Source: Planobispora longispora
GTDB lineage: Bacteria; Actinomycetota; Actinomycetes; Streptosporangiales; Streptosporangiaceae
Reading direction: 5' to 3'
Length of the DNA stretch: 64,000 bases
Assembly: GCF_016863135.1 (NCBI RefSeq)
Contig: NZ_BOOH01000036.1
Span: 62,001 to 126,000, forward strand
The notes under the pieces are model-generated. The model made no database searches and had not been told where the DNA came from. It saw only the letters and a list, made by a program, of their open reading frames with translations. This document shows positions 7,786 through 15,186 of this stretch, piece by piece (within the stretch, counting starts at the first letter, position 1; each line of letters starts with the position of its first letter). The position numbers and the translations under genes were made by a program.

Positions 7786-9162
7786 TCACTCCCCGCCGCG
7801 CTCGTTCCACCTGATCTCGTACGGCTTCAGCTCGACCCGCCTGCCGTCCACGGTCGCGGTCACGGCCGCGGCCGAGGTGTTCACCATCACGAGCATGCGC
7901 CGCTGGGCGAGCACCCGCACCTTGGGATCGGAGGAGACGACCGTCTCCAGCGCGGTGCCGGCCGGGAACCACTTGGTGAAGCCGCTGAGCACTCCCGCCA
8001 TGGGCAGTTCCGCGCCCGTGCCCGGACGCCACAGGCAGCCGGGGCAGCTCTCACCCTCCTTGCGCTGCGGGTTCCAGTAGAGCGCGGTGGTGGCGCCGCC
8101 GGTGGCGAACTCCATCATGGCCACCGCCTGCACGGCGGCGCGACGCTCCTCGGTCCAGTCGACGTCCTCCGGGGCGACGTACCACTCCGCCCACCAGACG
8201 GGCAGGTCCCCGCTCCGCTCCCGGAGCCAGGCGGTGATGGCGCCGAACTTGCCGAGCGCGGTGAACTCGTCGGGGTGGATCCCGGCGTCCTTGGTCACCG
8301 AGGCGGCGTCGATGACGATGAAGTCGGCGCCCTTCTTGTGCTCGATCCAGTATTCGACGGCGTCCAGGTCGCGCTGGTCGGCGATGCCCCAGGCCCCCCG
8401 GAGCTGCGAGGCCGCGCCGTTCTTGTTGCTCAGGATCGGCACGTACGGCCCGCCGACCTTGATGTCCTCGTCCACGGCCTTCAGGGCGTCGTAGACCTTG
8501 TTGTACAGCTCGGTGTAGGCCTCGGCGTCCCAGCGGTTCTGGGCGTTGTTCCAGAAGCCCTTGAACTCGTTCCAGACCATGAAGTGCTTGACCGTGGGAT
8601 AGCGCCTGGCCACGGTCGCGGTCAGCTTCGCGAAGTCGTCGAAGTGCGCGCGCTGCGGCGCGGTCTCCAGGGAGGACTGGCTCCAGTCGGTCCGCCCCTC
8701 ACTGCCGCCCTTCATCCAGTCGGGCGCGCAGCAGAGCGTGATCACCGGGACGCCCTGGGAGTCCGACATGAGCTTGACGCGGGCGTCGAGATCGCGGAAG
8801 TCGTACTTGCCCGGCGCGGGTTCGGGGTTGCCGGCGCCCCAGCCCATGATGTGCTGGTTCTGGACCATCGGGACCCGGGCGAGCAGGTGGCCGGCGACCT
8901 CGACGGCCTCCGGCAGCTCGTCGTCCGCGCTGTACTCGGTGTGGGTGACGCCCCAGCGCGGCCACGCCTGCGTGACCGGGGGCGGGGACAGCGTCGGCGC
9001 CGTCTGCGTCGGGGGGATCGTCATCGGCTGCCCGCGCGGCACGTCCTCCTCCGAGGAGAACACGGCGAACACGGTGATGAGCACCAGCGCGACGAATCCC
9101 GCGCCCAGTGCCACCGGCCAGCTTGGGCTCCTCCTCTGGTGCCGTCCTTTGGTCGGTATCAC
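7786..9162 (-). CDS. Membrane-anchored GH39-like (clan GH-A) glycoside hydrolase
   Basis: The protein has 458 residues. A short basic N-terminus is followed by one membrane segment (about 15-36), a Pro/Thr linker, and a TIM-barrel domain from about residue 68. VWNEF (196-200) supplies the acid/base Glu199 after Asn, and VWWAEWYV (312-319 in the barrel numbering, Glu near 326 of the protein) the likely nucleophile. This is the clan GH-A arrangement and closest to GH39-like proteins. By analogy with PslG of Pseudomonas exopolysaccharide loci, it may trim or release the polymer made by the neighbouring genes. It is convergent with them and shares their terminator. The substrate is unknown. Confidence 0.75.
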   Translation of the reverse strand: MIPTKGRHQRRSPSWPVALGAGFVALVLITVFAVFSSEEDVPRGQPMTIPPTQTAPTLSPPPVTQAWPRWGVTHTEYSADDELPEAVEVAGHLLARVPMVQNQHIMGWGAGNPEPAPGKYDFRDLDARVKLMSDSQGVPVITLCCAPDWMKGGSEGRTDWSQSSLETAPQRAHFDDFAKLTATVARRYPTVKHFMVWNEFKGFWNNAQNRWDAEAYTELYNKVYDALKAVDEDIKVGGPYVPILSNKNGAASQLRGAWGIADQRDLDAVEYWIEHKKGADFIVIDAASVTKDAGIHPDEFTALGKFGAITAWLRERSGDLPVWWAEWYVAPEDVDWTEERRAAVQAVAMMEFATGGATTALYWNPQRKEGESCPGCLWRPGTGAELPMAGVLSGFTKWFPAGTALETVVSSDPKVRVLAQRRMLVMVNTSAAAVTATVDGRRVELKPYEIRWNERGGE

Positions 9163-9268
9163 CGGTTCGTCCCCGTCCTCGTCGTCCGGATTACAGCATC
9201 ACGCGACCGCCGTCACCGCGGTCGCGTTCCGGCACGCTTCACAGACAAGCGTTACCAGGTGCATTCAT

Positions 9269-9290
9269 ACCGTAATCCGCACAGCTTACG
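9269..9290. promoter_or_regulatory. CCGTAA-N10-TTACGG inverted repeat
   Basis: Perfect 6-bp arms at 9269-9274 and 9285-9290 lie about 107 bases upstream of the glycosidase start and 33 bases beyond the end of the phosphotransferase. It is a candidate operator for the glycosidase, but a weak terminator cannot be excluded. Confidence 0.35.
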
Positions 9291-9322
9291 GGCCACTTGA
9301 ATCCGGGGGACGACCCTCGGGA

Positions 9323-10348
9323 TCAGCCGTCCAGCAGCCGGTGAGCGCGGTGCAGGAGAGTGGGGACGGCCGCTCCGATGTGCTCGAAGCCCTCCCCCAC
9401 CGTCTTTCCCTGGATGAAGCGGGCGTGGATGCCCTCCACGATGACGGCCAGCTTGTAGGTGCCGAAGGCCACATAGAAATCGAGGTCGGAGATGTCGGTC
9501 CCGGAGACCTTGGCGTAGTGCGCGGCGAACTCCCGCGCGGTGAGGAAGCCGGGGGCGACGGTCACCCCGGCGGCCACCGGGACCGAGGCGCGCTCCTCGT
9601 CGTCGGGGTCCTGCCAGTAGGTGAGGGTGAGGCCGAGGTCGGCCAGCGGGTCGCCGAGGGTGGACATCTCCCAGTCGACGACGGCGAGGATGTCGGGGTC
9701 GGGCGAGAGCCGGGCGAGCGTGTTGTCGAGCCGGTAGTCGCCGTGGACCAGGGTCGAGGCCGAGTGAGCGGGCAGGCGCTCGCGCAGCCGGGCCGCCAGG
9801 CTGTCGTGCTCGGGCAGTTCGGCGGTCTTCGACCGCTGCCACTGCTGGCCCCAGCGCTCCAGCTGCCGGGTCATGTAGCCCTCGGGACGGCCGAAGTCGC
9901 CCAGGCCGACCTCCCGGTAGTCGACCGCGTGGATGGCCGCGAGCACCTCGGCCAGCCGCTCCGACAGCCGGCGGGTCTGCTCGGGGCTCAGGCCCGCGGC
10001 GTCCTGCTGGGTCCGTACGGCCGCGCCGTCCACGTGTCCCATGAGGTAGAACGGCGCCCCGACGACGTCCTCGTCGCCGCAGAAGGCCACCGGCTCGGGG
10101 ACCGGCACCGGGGTCGCCGCGAGGGCCGAGATCACCCGCCACTCGCGCCGCATGTCGTGGGCGGTCGGCAGGACGTGGCCCAGCGGCGGCCTGCGCAGCA
10201 CCAGGCGGCGGTCCCCGGTCCGCAGGACGTAGGTGAGGTTGGACCTGCCGCCGGAGATCAGGGAGATCTCCAGGGGTTCGCCCACGTCCGGGACGTGGGC
10301 GGACATCCAGCCGGTCAGACGGGTCCAGTCGATGCCAGGGACGTTCAT
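9323..10348 (-). CDS. Phosphotransferase family protein (aminoglycoside/choline-kinase fold, ACAD10-type)
   Basis: The 341-residue protein has the kinase-like fold. SGGRSNLTYVL (32-42) is the nucleotide-binding loop, LVHGDYRLDN (200-209) the catalytic loop with Asp204, and VVDWEMSTLGDPLADL (223-238) the metal-binding DxE/D segment. The last pattern is typical of the subgroup found with acyl-CoA dehydrogenases (ACAD10/11 N-terminal type) and not of true aminoglycoside-resistance enzymes. It is a cytoplasmic ATP- or GTP-dependent small-molecule kinase of unknown substrate. It is divergent from the second acyltransferase and sits within the polysaccharide locus, although nothing ties it to glycan synthesis. 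Confidence 0.83.
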   Translation of the reverse strand: MNVPGIDWTRLTGWMSAHVPDVGEPLEISLISGGRSNLTYVLRTGDRRLVLRRPPLGHVLPTAHDMRREWRVISALAATPVPVPEPVAFCGDEDVVGAPFYLMGHVDGAAVRTQQDAAGLSPEQTRRLSERLAEVLAAIHAVDYREVGLGDFGRPEGYMTRQLERWGQQWQRSKTAELPEHDSLAARLRERLPAHSASTLVHGDYRLDNTLARLSPDPDILAVVDWEMSTLGDPLADLGLTLTYWQDPDDEERASVPVAAGVTVAPGFLTAREFAAHYAKVSGTDISDLDFYVAFGTYKLAVIVEGIHARFIQGKTVGEGFEHIGAAVPTLLHRAHRLLDG

Positions 10349-10422
10349 AGCCCCTTATTAGAACCCTATTCTGGTGGGCTGCGCCAGTCCGGCCTTCCGG
10401 GCGAAGGCGGGGACCTGGGCAT

Positions 10423-10451
10423 TTGACAGCGTGCCACCAGGTAAATCATTT
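10423..10451 (+). promoter_or_regulatory. Candidate sigma-70-type promoter for the acyltransferase gene
   Basis: TTGACA at 10423-10428 is a consensus -35 box. A spacer of 17 bases places TCATTT at 10446-10451 as the -10. The palindrome GTAAATCATTTAC (10441-10453) covers the -10 and could be an operator. Confidence 0.5.
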
Positions 10452-10453
10452 AC
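10441..10453. promoter_or_regulatory. 13-bp palindrome GTAAATCATTTAC overlapping a -10 box
   Basis: Six-base arms flank a central C, in an AT-rich patch of an otherwise GC-rich divergent region. A second perfect palindrome, CCAGCATGCTGG, lies at 10472-10483. Position and symmetry suggest repressor binding sites. Confidence 0.45.
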
Positions 10454-10561
10454 CGTTACATTACGCGCCACCCAGCATGCTGGTCAGTGCACCCGCCCAC
10501 CCGAGAGTCCATGCTGGAGGGCGTAGGGGAAGCCGCACGCCCCGAGAACCAGTAGGAGCCC

Positions 10562-11644
10562 ATGCGCGTCTCTATCGTTCACCCTCGCGAGCTCGGACCA
10601 TCGGACATCGACCGGTGGAGAGACCTCCAGACCGCGTCTCCGGCCTTCGACAGCCCGTTCCTGTCGCCGGAGTTCACGATCGCGGTCGGATCCCTGCGTG
10701 ACCACGTCCGGGTGGCCGTCATGCACGACGGTCCCGACGTGGTGGGTTTCTTCCCGTTCGAACGGCATCCGCTGGGCATCGGCAAGCCGGTGGGCGCCGG
10801 GCTGACCGACGCGCAGGGACTGGTGCACGCCAAGGACGCGGAGCTCGACCCGGTCCGGCTGATCAAGGGCTGCGGCCTGGCCGTGTTCGAGTTCGACCAC
10901 CTGGTCGCGGGCCAGCCCCTGCTGTCCGCCCGGCACACGCGCCACCCCTCGCCGATCATCGACATGCGGGACGGATACGACTCCTACGTCGAGACGATCA
11001 AGGAGACCTCCGGCAAGACCTACCGCACGACGGCCTACAAGAGCCGCAAGCTCCAGCGGGACGTCGGGCCCCTCCGCTACGACCACGCCACCGCCGACAC
11101 GGCGGCCCTGCGCACGCTGCTCGGCTGGAAGACCGACCAGTACCGCCGGACCGGCCGCACCGACCGCTTCTCCCGTCCGTGGATCGTGGAGCTGGTCGAG
11201 CGCCTGCACGCCACCGAGAACGAGCACTTCGCCGGCGTCCTGGACATGCTCTACGTCGACGGCCGCCCGGTGGCCGGCCACTTCGGGCTGCGCACCTCCA
11301 CCACCCTCGCCGGCTGGTTCCCCGCCTACGACACCGCCTTCGCCAAGTACTCCCCCGGCCTGATCCAGCACCTGAACATGGCGGAGAAGGCCGCCGAGCG
11401 CGGGATCCGGATCATCGACATGGGCCGCGGCGAGAAGGAGTACAAGGACAAGCTCAAGAACGGCGAGTACCACGTGTCCGAAGGCCGGCTCGCCCGGCCG
11501 TCCGCCGGCGCCGGGGTGCACTGGATGCTCCGGGTGCCGGTCCGCAAGGCGCGTGGAACGGTCCTGGCCAGCCCGGCGTTGCGGAACACCGCCGACCGGG
11601 CGCTCAAGACCTTCGGCCGGATCCGCACCTCCGTGCAGTCATAG
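10562..11644 (+). CDS. FemAB/CelD-type GNAT acyltransferase
   Basis: The 360-residue protein is the full-length paralogue of the truncated gene at the window start. Conserved blocks include FDHLVAGQP (about 110), WKTDQYRRTGRTDRF (about 195-209), VAGHFGLRTSTTLAGWFPAYD (about 238-258) and FGRIRTSVQS at the end. It has two GNAT-like lobes, no signal peptide and no membrane segment. Family members attach acyl or aminoacyl groups to cell-envelope polymers or lipid-linked precursors. The ATG follows TAGGAG at suitable distance. It lies 79 bases upstream of a DegT-family gene, perhaps in one transcript. Together with the first copy it brackets the polysaccharide locus. Confidence 0.8.
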   Translation: MRVSIVHPRELGPSDIDRWRDLQTASPAFDSPFLSPEFTIAVGSLRDHVRVAVMHDGPDVVGFFPFERHPLGIGKPVGAGLTDAQGLVHAKDAELDPVRLIKGCGLAVFEFDHLVAGQPLLSARHTRHPSPIIDMRDGYDSYVETIKETSGKTYRTTAYKSRKLQRDVGPLRYDHATADTAALRTLLGWKTDQYRRTGRTDRFSRPWIVELVERLHATENEHFAGVLDMLYVDGRPVAGHFGLRTSTTLAGWFPAYDTAFAKYSPGLIQHLNMAEKAAERGIRIIDMGRGEKEYKDKLKNGEYHVSEGRLARPSAGAGVHWMLRVPVRKARGTVLASPALRNTADRALKTFGRIRTSVQS

Positions 11645-11723
11645 CAGTCACAGCAGCCACAGCAGTCATGGGAGATCGCCCGGCCATGCGGATCATCGGA
11701 CTCACCGTCTCCGGCCCGCCCGA

Positions 11724-12854
11724 ATGAGTCCCGACGACCTGATGGCCGGGCGCACCGGCCGCCACTGCCTCGCCCTGCCGTCCAACCGGCTCGGCCTCTA
11801 CCTCGCCCTGCGCCACTGGTGCGCGCCGGGACAGCGGCTGCTGATGTCGCCGATCTCCGCCGACGAGATCCTGTTCCTGGTGCTCGCCGCGGGCCTGCGC
11901 CCGGTGATCGCGCCGCTCTCCCCGGCCGACGGCAACATCGACCCCGGCGCGGTCGACCTCGACGCGGTGGACGCGGTCCTGACCACCAACCTGTACGGCC
12001 TGCCCGACCGGGTCGCGGCGTTCGCGGGCAAGCCCGTGATCGAGGACGTCGCGCACGCCATCGAGACCACCGTCGACGGCCGGCCGCTCGGCACGTTCGG
12101 CGTCGCCGGGATATACAGCCTCTCCAAGCATCCGGGCGCGGGCTCCGGCGGGGTGATCGCGGTCGAGCACGAGTCGGACCTGCGGACGCTGGAGCGCGAG
12201 CGGGACCGGCTGCTGCTGCCGAGGGCGTTCCTCGGAGAGGTCCACTCCGTGCTCACCTCGATGGCCCGGCACGCGGCGCTCCGCCTCCGCCTGGTCCGGC
12301 CGGCGCTGAGGCTCTCGCGCAGCCTGGGCCTGGAGGAGGAGCGGGAGGGGTACCGCATCGCCCCGCGCCCCGACGACGTGCGGCTGGCGCTGAAGCAGGT
12401 CCCCGACCTGCCGGCCTTCGACTCCTGGGTCCAGGCCGACCTGCACGACTACCGGACCCGGCGGAGCCGTCTGTCGTGCTGGTACCAGTCGCGCCGGCTG
12501 CGGGCCCTGTCCGGACAGCGCGAGCGGCGGATCGCCGGGGTGCGGCTCCTGGCCGAGCTGCCGACCGCGGCGGCGGCCGTACGGGACCATCGGGACCAGC
12601 CGCTGTTCCGGGTGCCGCTGCTGGTCTCCGACCGGGACGCGGCGGTCGCGGAGCTGGAGCGTCACGGCGTGGCGACCGGCTACCTCTACGACCCGCCCTA
12701 CGACGACTACCTGCCGGAGTTCACCGAGGCCTCGCCCGCGCCCGCGGTCGCGCGCTGGTGGGGGCGGCACGTGCTGCCGATCGATCCGTTGTACGCGCGG
12801 CGGGCGCTGCCCGTGGTCCGCTCCCTCGCCCCGGCCCCGCCCGTCAGCCCGTAG
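11724..12854 (+). CDS. DegT/DnrJ/EryC1-type PLP-dependent aminotransferase-like protein
   Basis: The protein has 376 residues from the ATG at 11724. The sugar-aminotransferase landmarks are present: TTNLYGLP (87-94), VIEDVAHAI (105-113, Asp for the PLP ring nitrogen) and IYSLSKHPGAGSGG (130-143), with Lys135 as the Schiff-base lysine. The usual glutamine after the ED pair is replaced by VAH, so the active site is atypical. Family members make amino sugars for surface glycans, which fits the locus. Its last 11 bases overlap the convergent MocR gene. A short open stretch (ATG 11686, stop overlapping this start as ATGA) precedes it, but I do not call it a gene. Confidence 0.78.
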   Translation: MSPDDLMAGRTGRHCLALPSNRLGLYLALRHWCAPGQRLLMSPISADEILFLVLAAGLRPVIAPLSPADGNIDPGAVDLDAVDAVLTTNLYGLPDRVAAFAGKPVIEDVAHAIETTVDGRPLGTFGVAGIYSLSKHPGAGSGGVIAVEHESDLRTLERERDRLLLPRAFLGEVHSVLTSMARHAALRLRLVRPALRLSRSLGLEEEREGYRIAPRPDDVRLALKQVPDLPAFDSWVQADLHDYRTRRSRLSCWYQSRRLRALSGQRERRIAGVRLLAELPTAAAAVRDHRDQPLFRVPLLVSDRDAAVAELERHGVATGYLYDPPYDDYLPEFTEASPAPAVARWWGRHVLPIDPLYARRALPVVRSLAPAPPVSP

Positions 12855-14424
12855 CGTCCACCCGTCCCAGCAGTTCCGCGAGGATCACGATCCCCCGCTT
12901 GACTTGGGCGAGGGAGGCGGAGCCGTACCCGAGGACGAGACCGTGCCGGCTCGGCGGCCCGTGATGGTGGCGGGCCGTCGTGTCGAGCAGCACGCCGCGC
13001 TCCCCGGCGGCCTCGACCACGGCCGGGACCGCGTGCGCGGGCAGTTCCACCATGACGTGCAGCCCCGCGGTGTCGCCCATCACCCGGGAGCCGAGGACCT
13101 CCACGATCGCGGCCCTGCGCCGGGCGTACTCCAGCCGCATGCGGCGCAGGTGCCGGTCCAGATCGCCGTTCTCGATGAGGACGGCCACCGCCTGCTGCGC
13201 CGGGCCCCCGGTCCGGTCGGCCAGGGCGTAGCGGGCCCGGGCGACGGCCTCGAGCAGCTCGGGGACCGCGACCAGCCAGCCGACGCCGATGTCCGGGGAG
13301 AGGCTCTTGGACAGGGTTCCCAGCAGGATCACCCGGGCCGGGTCGAGGCCGTACAGGGCGGGCAGCGGGGCGACGTCGTAGCGGAACTCGGCGTCGTAGT
13401 CGTCCTCCACGACGAGCGCGCCGGCGCGCCGGGCCCAGGCCAGCAGGCGCTCGCGGCGCGGGACGGGCAGGCGGCCGCCGAGGGGGTACTGGTGCGCGGG
13501 CGTGGTGTACAGCACGCGCAGGTCCCCGGGGAGGTCATCCACCAGGACGCCGTCCCCGTCGACCGGGCAGGGGACGATCTCGGCGCCCCGGGCCGCGAAG
13601 ACGTTCCTGGCCACCCGGTAGCCGGGCTCCTCGACGCCCGCCCGGTCACCGGGACGCAGGAAGGCGGCCGCGACCAGGTCGAGGCCGTTGCCGGTGCCCC
13701 GTGTGACCATGATGTTCTCCGGGCCGACCGGGATGCCCCTGCTCCTGCGCAGGTGCCCGGCCAGCGCCTCACGGAGCCGGGGCAGGCCGTACGGGTCCGG
13801 GGCGTCCCCCGGCGGCAGCTCCGCCGCCCGCCGCCACGCCCTGCGCCACGCGGCCTCGTCGTAGCCCTCCACCCACGGCTGCCCCGGCCGCAGGTCGATC
13901 ACCTCCCCGCCGTACGGCGCCGCCGATCCTCTCCGCCCCTCCGGCCACGGCGCGTCCCACTCCCCCGACGCCGCGCCGTACCCGCTCCCCGGCACCGCAC
14001 CGCCGTCCCCGCTCCCCGGTCGGGGAGTGCGGGGTTCGGAGCCGGAGGCGACGGCGCCGGGCGATGCGGGGACGGTCAGGTCGGCCACGTACGTGCCGGA
14101 GCCGTGCCGGCCCTCGATCCAGCCCTCGGCGTAGAGCTGCTGGTATGCCTCGGTGACGACGGTGCGGCTGACCGCGAGCTGGCGGGCGAGGGCGCGGGTG
14201 GAGGGCAGACGCTCGCCGGACTTCAGGGTGCCGTCGCGCATGGCGAGCCGGAGACCGTCGGCGAGCTGGGCGCAGAGCGGGACCGGGAGGCGCCGGTCCA
14301 CGCGGACGGGCAGGTCGACGAGGCGGGCGGAGCGCGGAAGGCCGCGACGGGCGGAGACCGGTGGATCGGCGGGAGGAACAGGGCGGGGCAAAGTGGTCTC
14401 CTGGAAGCGGCAGCGAGTGGACAT
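12844..14424 (-). CDS. MocR/PdxR-type GntR-HTH regulator fused to an aminotransferase domain
   Basis: The 526-residue protein has an N-terminal GntR winged helix (about 48-115, with SGERLPSTRALARQLAVSR and GWIEGRHGSGTYV) and a class I aminotransferase domain (about 190-526). VVEDDYDAEFRY (about 343) and LLGTLSKSLSPDIGVGWL (about 368, PLP lysine) mark the second. MocR proteins sense PLP or amino-compound adducts and often control vitamin B6 or amino acid genes next to them. It is divergent, across 34 bases, from a pyridoxamine-oxidase-like gene, its probable target. A 70-residue Gly/Ser/Pro-rich linker joins the domains. The ATG at 14424 lies inside an inverted repeat, so either the start is internal or the gene is autoregulated at its own start. 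Confidence 0.88.
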   Translation of the reverse strand: MSTRCRFQETTLPRPVPPADPPVSARRGLPRSARLVDLPVRVDRRLPVPLCAQLADGLRLAMRDGTLKSGERLPSTRALARQLAVSRTVVTEAYQQLYAEGWIEGRHGSGTYVADLTVPASPGAVASGSEPRTPRPGSGDGGAVPGSGYGAASGEWDAPWPEGRRGSAAPYGGEVIDLRPGQPWVEGYDEAAWRRAWRRAAELPPGDAPDPYGLPRLREALAGHLRRSRGIPVGPENIMVTRGTGNGLDLVAAAFLRPGDRAGVEEPGYRVARNVFAARGAEIVPCPVDGDGVLVDDLPGDLRVLYTTPAHQYPLGGRLPVPRRERLLAWARRAGALVVEDDYDAEFRYDVAPLPALYGLDPARVILLGTLSKSLSPDIGVGWLVAVPELLEAVARARYALADRTGGPAQQAVAVLIENGDLDRHLRRMRLEYARRRAAIVEVLGSRVMGDTAGLHVMVELPAHAVPAVVEAAGERGVLLDTTARHHHGPPSRHGLVLGYGSASLAQVKRGIVILAELLGRVDATG

Positions 14425-14437
14425 GTTCCCTATGTCC
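14419..14437. promoter_or_regulatory. GGACAT-N7-ATGTCC operator candidate
   Basis: Perfect 6-bp inverted arms (14419-14424 and 14432-14437) lie in the 34-bp gap between the MocR and PPOX genes. They overlap the MocR start codon and the expected -35 region of the PPOX promoter, a position suited to controlling both genes at once. Confidence 0.55.
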
Positions 14438-14446
14438 GCTTCTCCC

Positions 14447-14452
14447 TAGATT
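14447..14452 (+). promoter_or_regulatory. -10 box of a likely leaderless PPOX transcript
   Basis: TAGATT ends 6 bases before the ATG at 14459, the spacing of leaderless actinobacterial genes. No ribosome-binding site is present. Confidence 0.5.
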
Positions 14453-14458
14453 AGGGTC

Positions 14459-15112
14459 ATGCTCTCGACGACTTCCCGCACCACCCTCGGCCGTGGCAAG
14501 AAGCGGGCCCGCACGAGCCGCGACGACCTCTACGCGGTGCTGGACGCCGGCCTGATCTGCCACCTCGGCGTCGTGGTCGACGGTTACCCGATGGTCATCC
14601 CCACCGGGTACGGCCGCATCGGCGACACCCTCTACCTGCACGGTTCCACCGGGGCCGCCTCCCTGCGCGCGGGCGGCTCCGGCGGCGAGATCTGCGTCAC
14701 CGTCACCCATCTGGACGGCATCGTGCTGGCCCGCTCGGTCTTCAACCACTCGGTCAACTACCGCTCCGCCATGATCTACGGCCGCCCCCGCCTGGTGGAG
14801 GACCCCGAGGAGCGCCTGGCCGGCCTGCGCGCGCTCACCGAGCAGCTCGCCCCCGGCCAGTGGGACGCCGCCCGCCCGCCGACCCGCAAGGAGCTCGCCG
14901 CCACGACCGTGCTCGCCCTCTCCCTGGAGGAGGCCTCGGTGAAGATACGGCAGGGCCCGCCGGTCGACGACGAGGAGGACTACGCTCTGCCGGTCTGGGC
15001 CGGGGTCCTGCCACTGCGCACGAGCTGGGGCGTTCCCGAGCCGGACCCGGCGATGACCGCCGATCTGGCCGTCCCGGAACACATCTCGTCCCGAATCGTA
15101 GCCATCCAGTAA
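14459..15112 (+). CDS. Pyridoxamine 5'-phosphate oxidase family flavoprotein
   Basis: The 217-residue cytoplasmic protein has the split-barrel flavin fold. Its N-terminal part (GLICHLGVVVDGYPMVIPTGYGRIGDTLYLHGST, in pieces about 31-64) and SVNYRSAMIYGRP (about 98-110) match the pyridoxamine-oxidase-like group 2 family. These bind FMN or F420 and act on pyridoxal-type or other small substrates, and many are uncharacterised. It has no ribosome-binding site and probably a leaderless message. The divergent MocR regulator, itself PLP-binding, suggests a B6-related or stress-related role. It is not the housekeeping PdxH, whose motifs differ. Confidence 0.85.
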   Translation: MLSTTSRTTLGRGKKRARTSRDDLYAVLDAGLICHLGVVVDGYPMVIPTGYGRIGDTLYLHGSTGAASLRAGGSGGEICVTVTHLDGIVLARSVFNHSVNYRSAMIYGRPRLVEDPEERLAGLRALTEQLAPGQWDAARPPTRKELAATTVLALSLEEASVKIRQGPPVDDEEDYALPVWAGVLPLRTSWGVPEPDPAMTADLAVPEHISSRIVAIQ

Positions 15113-15186
15113 GGTCTCCGCTGCCAACCAGTCGGTGAAAACGTACGTCTCAGTAGAAGTACGCACCCGGACCGGTGGAGGGCGCG

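Noticed and set aside
9323-10348. Aminoglycoside resistance gene
   Set aside because: The motifs fit the ACAD10-type phosphotransferases and not resistance enzymes.
11668-11727. Short frame with a stop overlapping the DegT-family start
   Set aside because: No ribosome-binding site or conservation evidence; kept only as a note in the gene entry.
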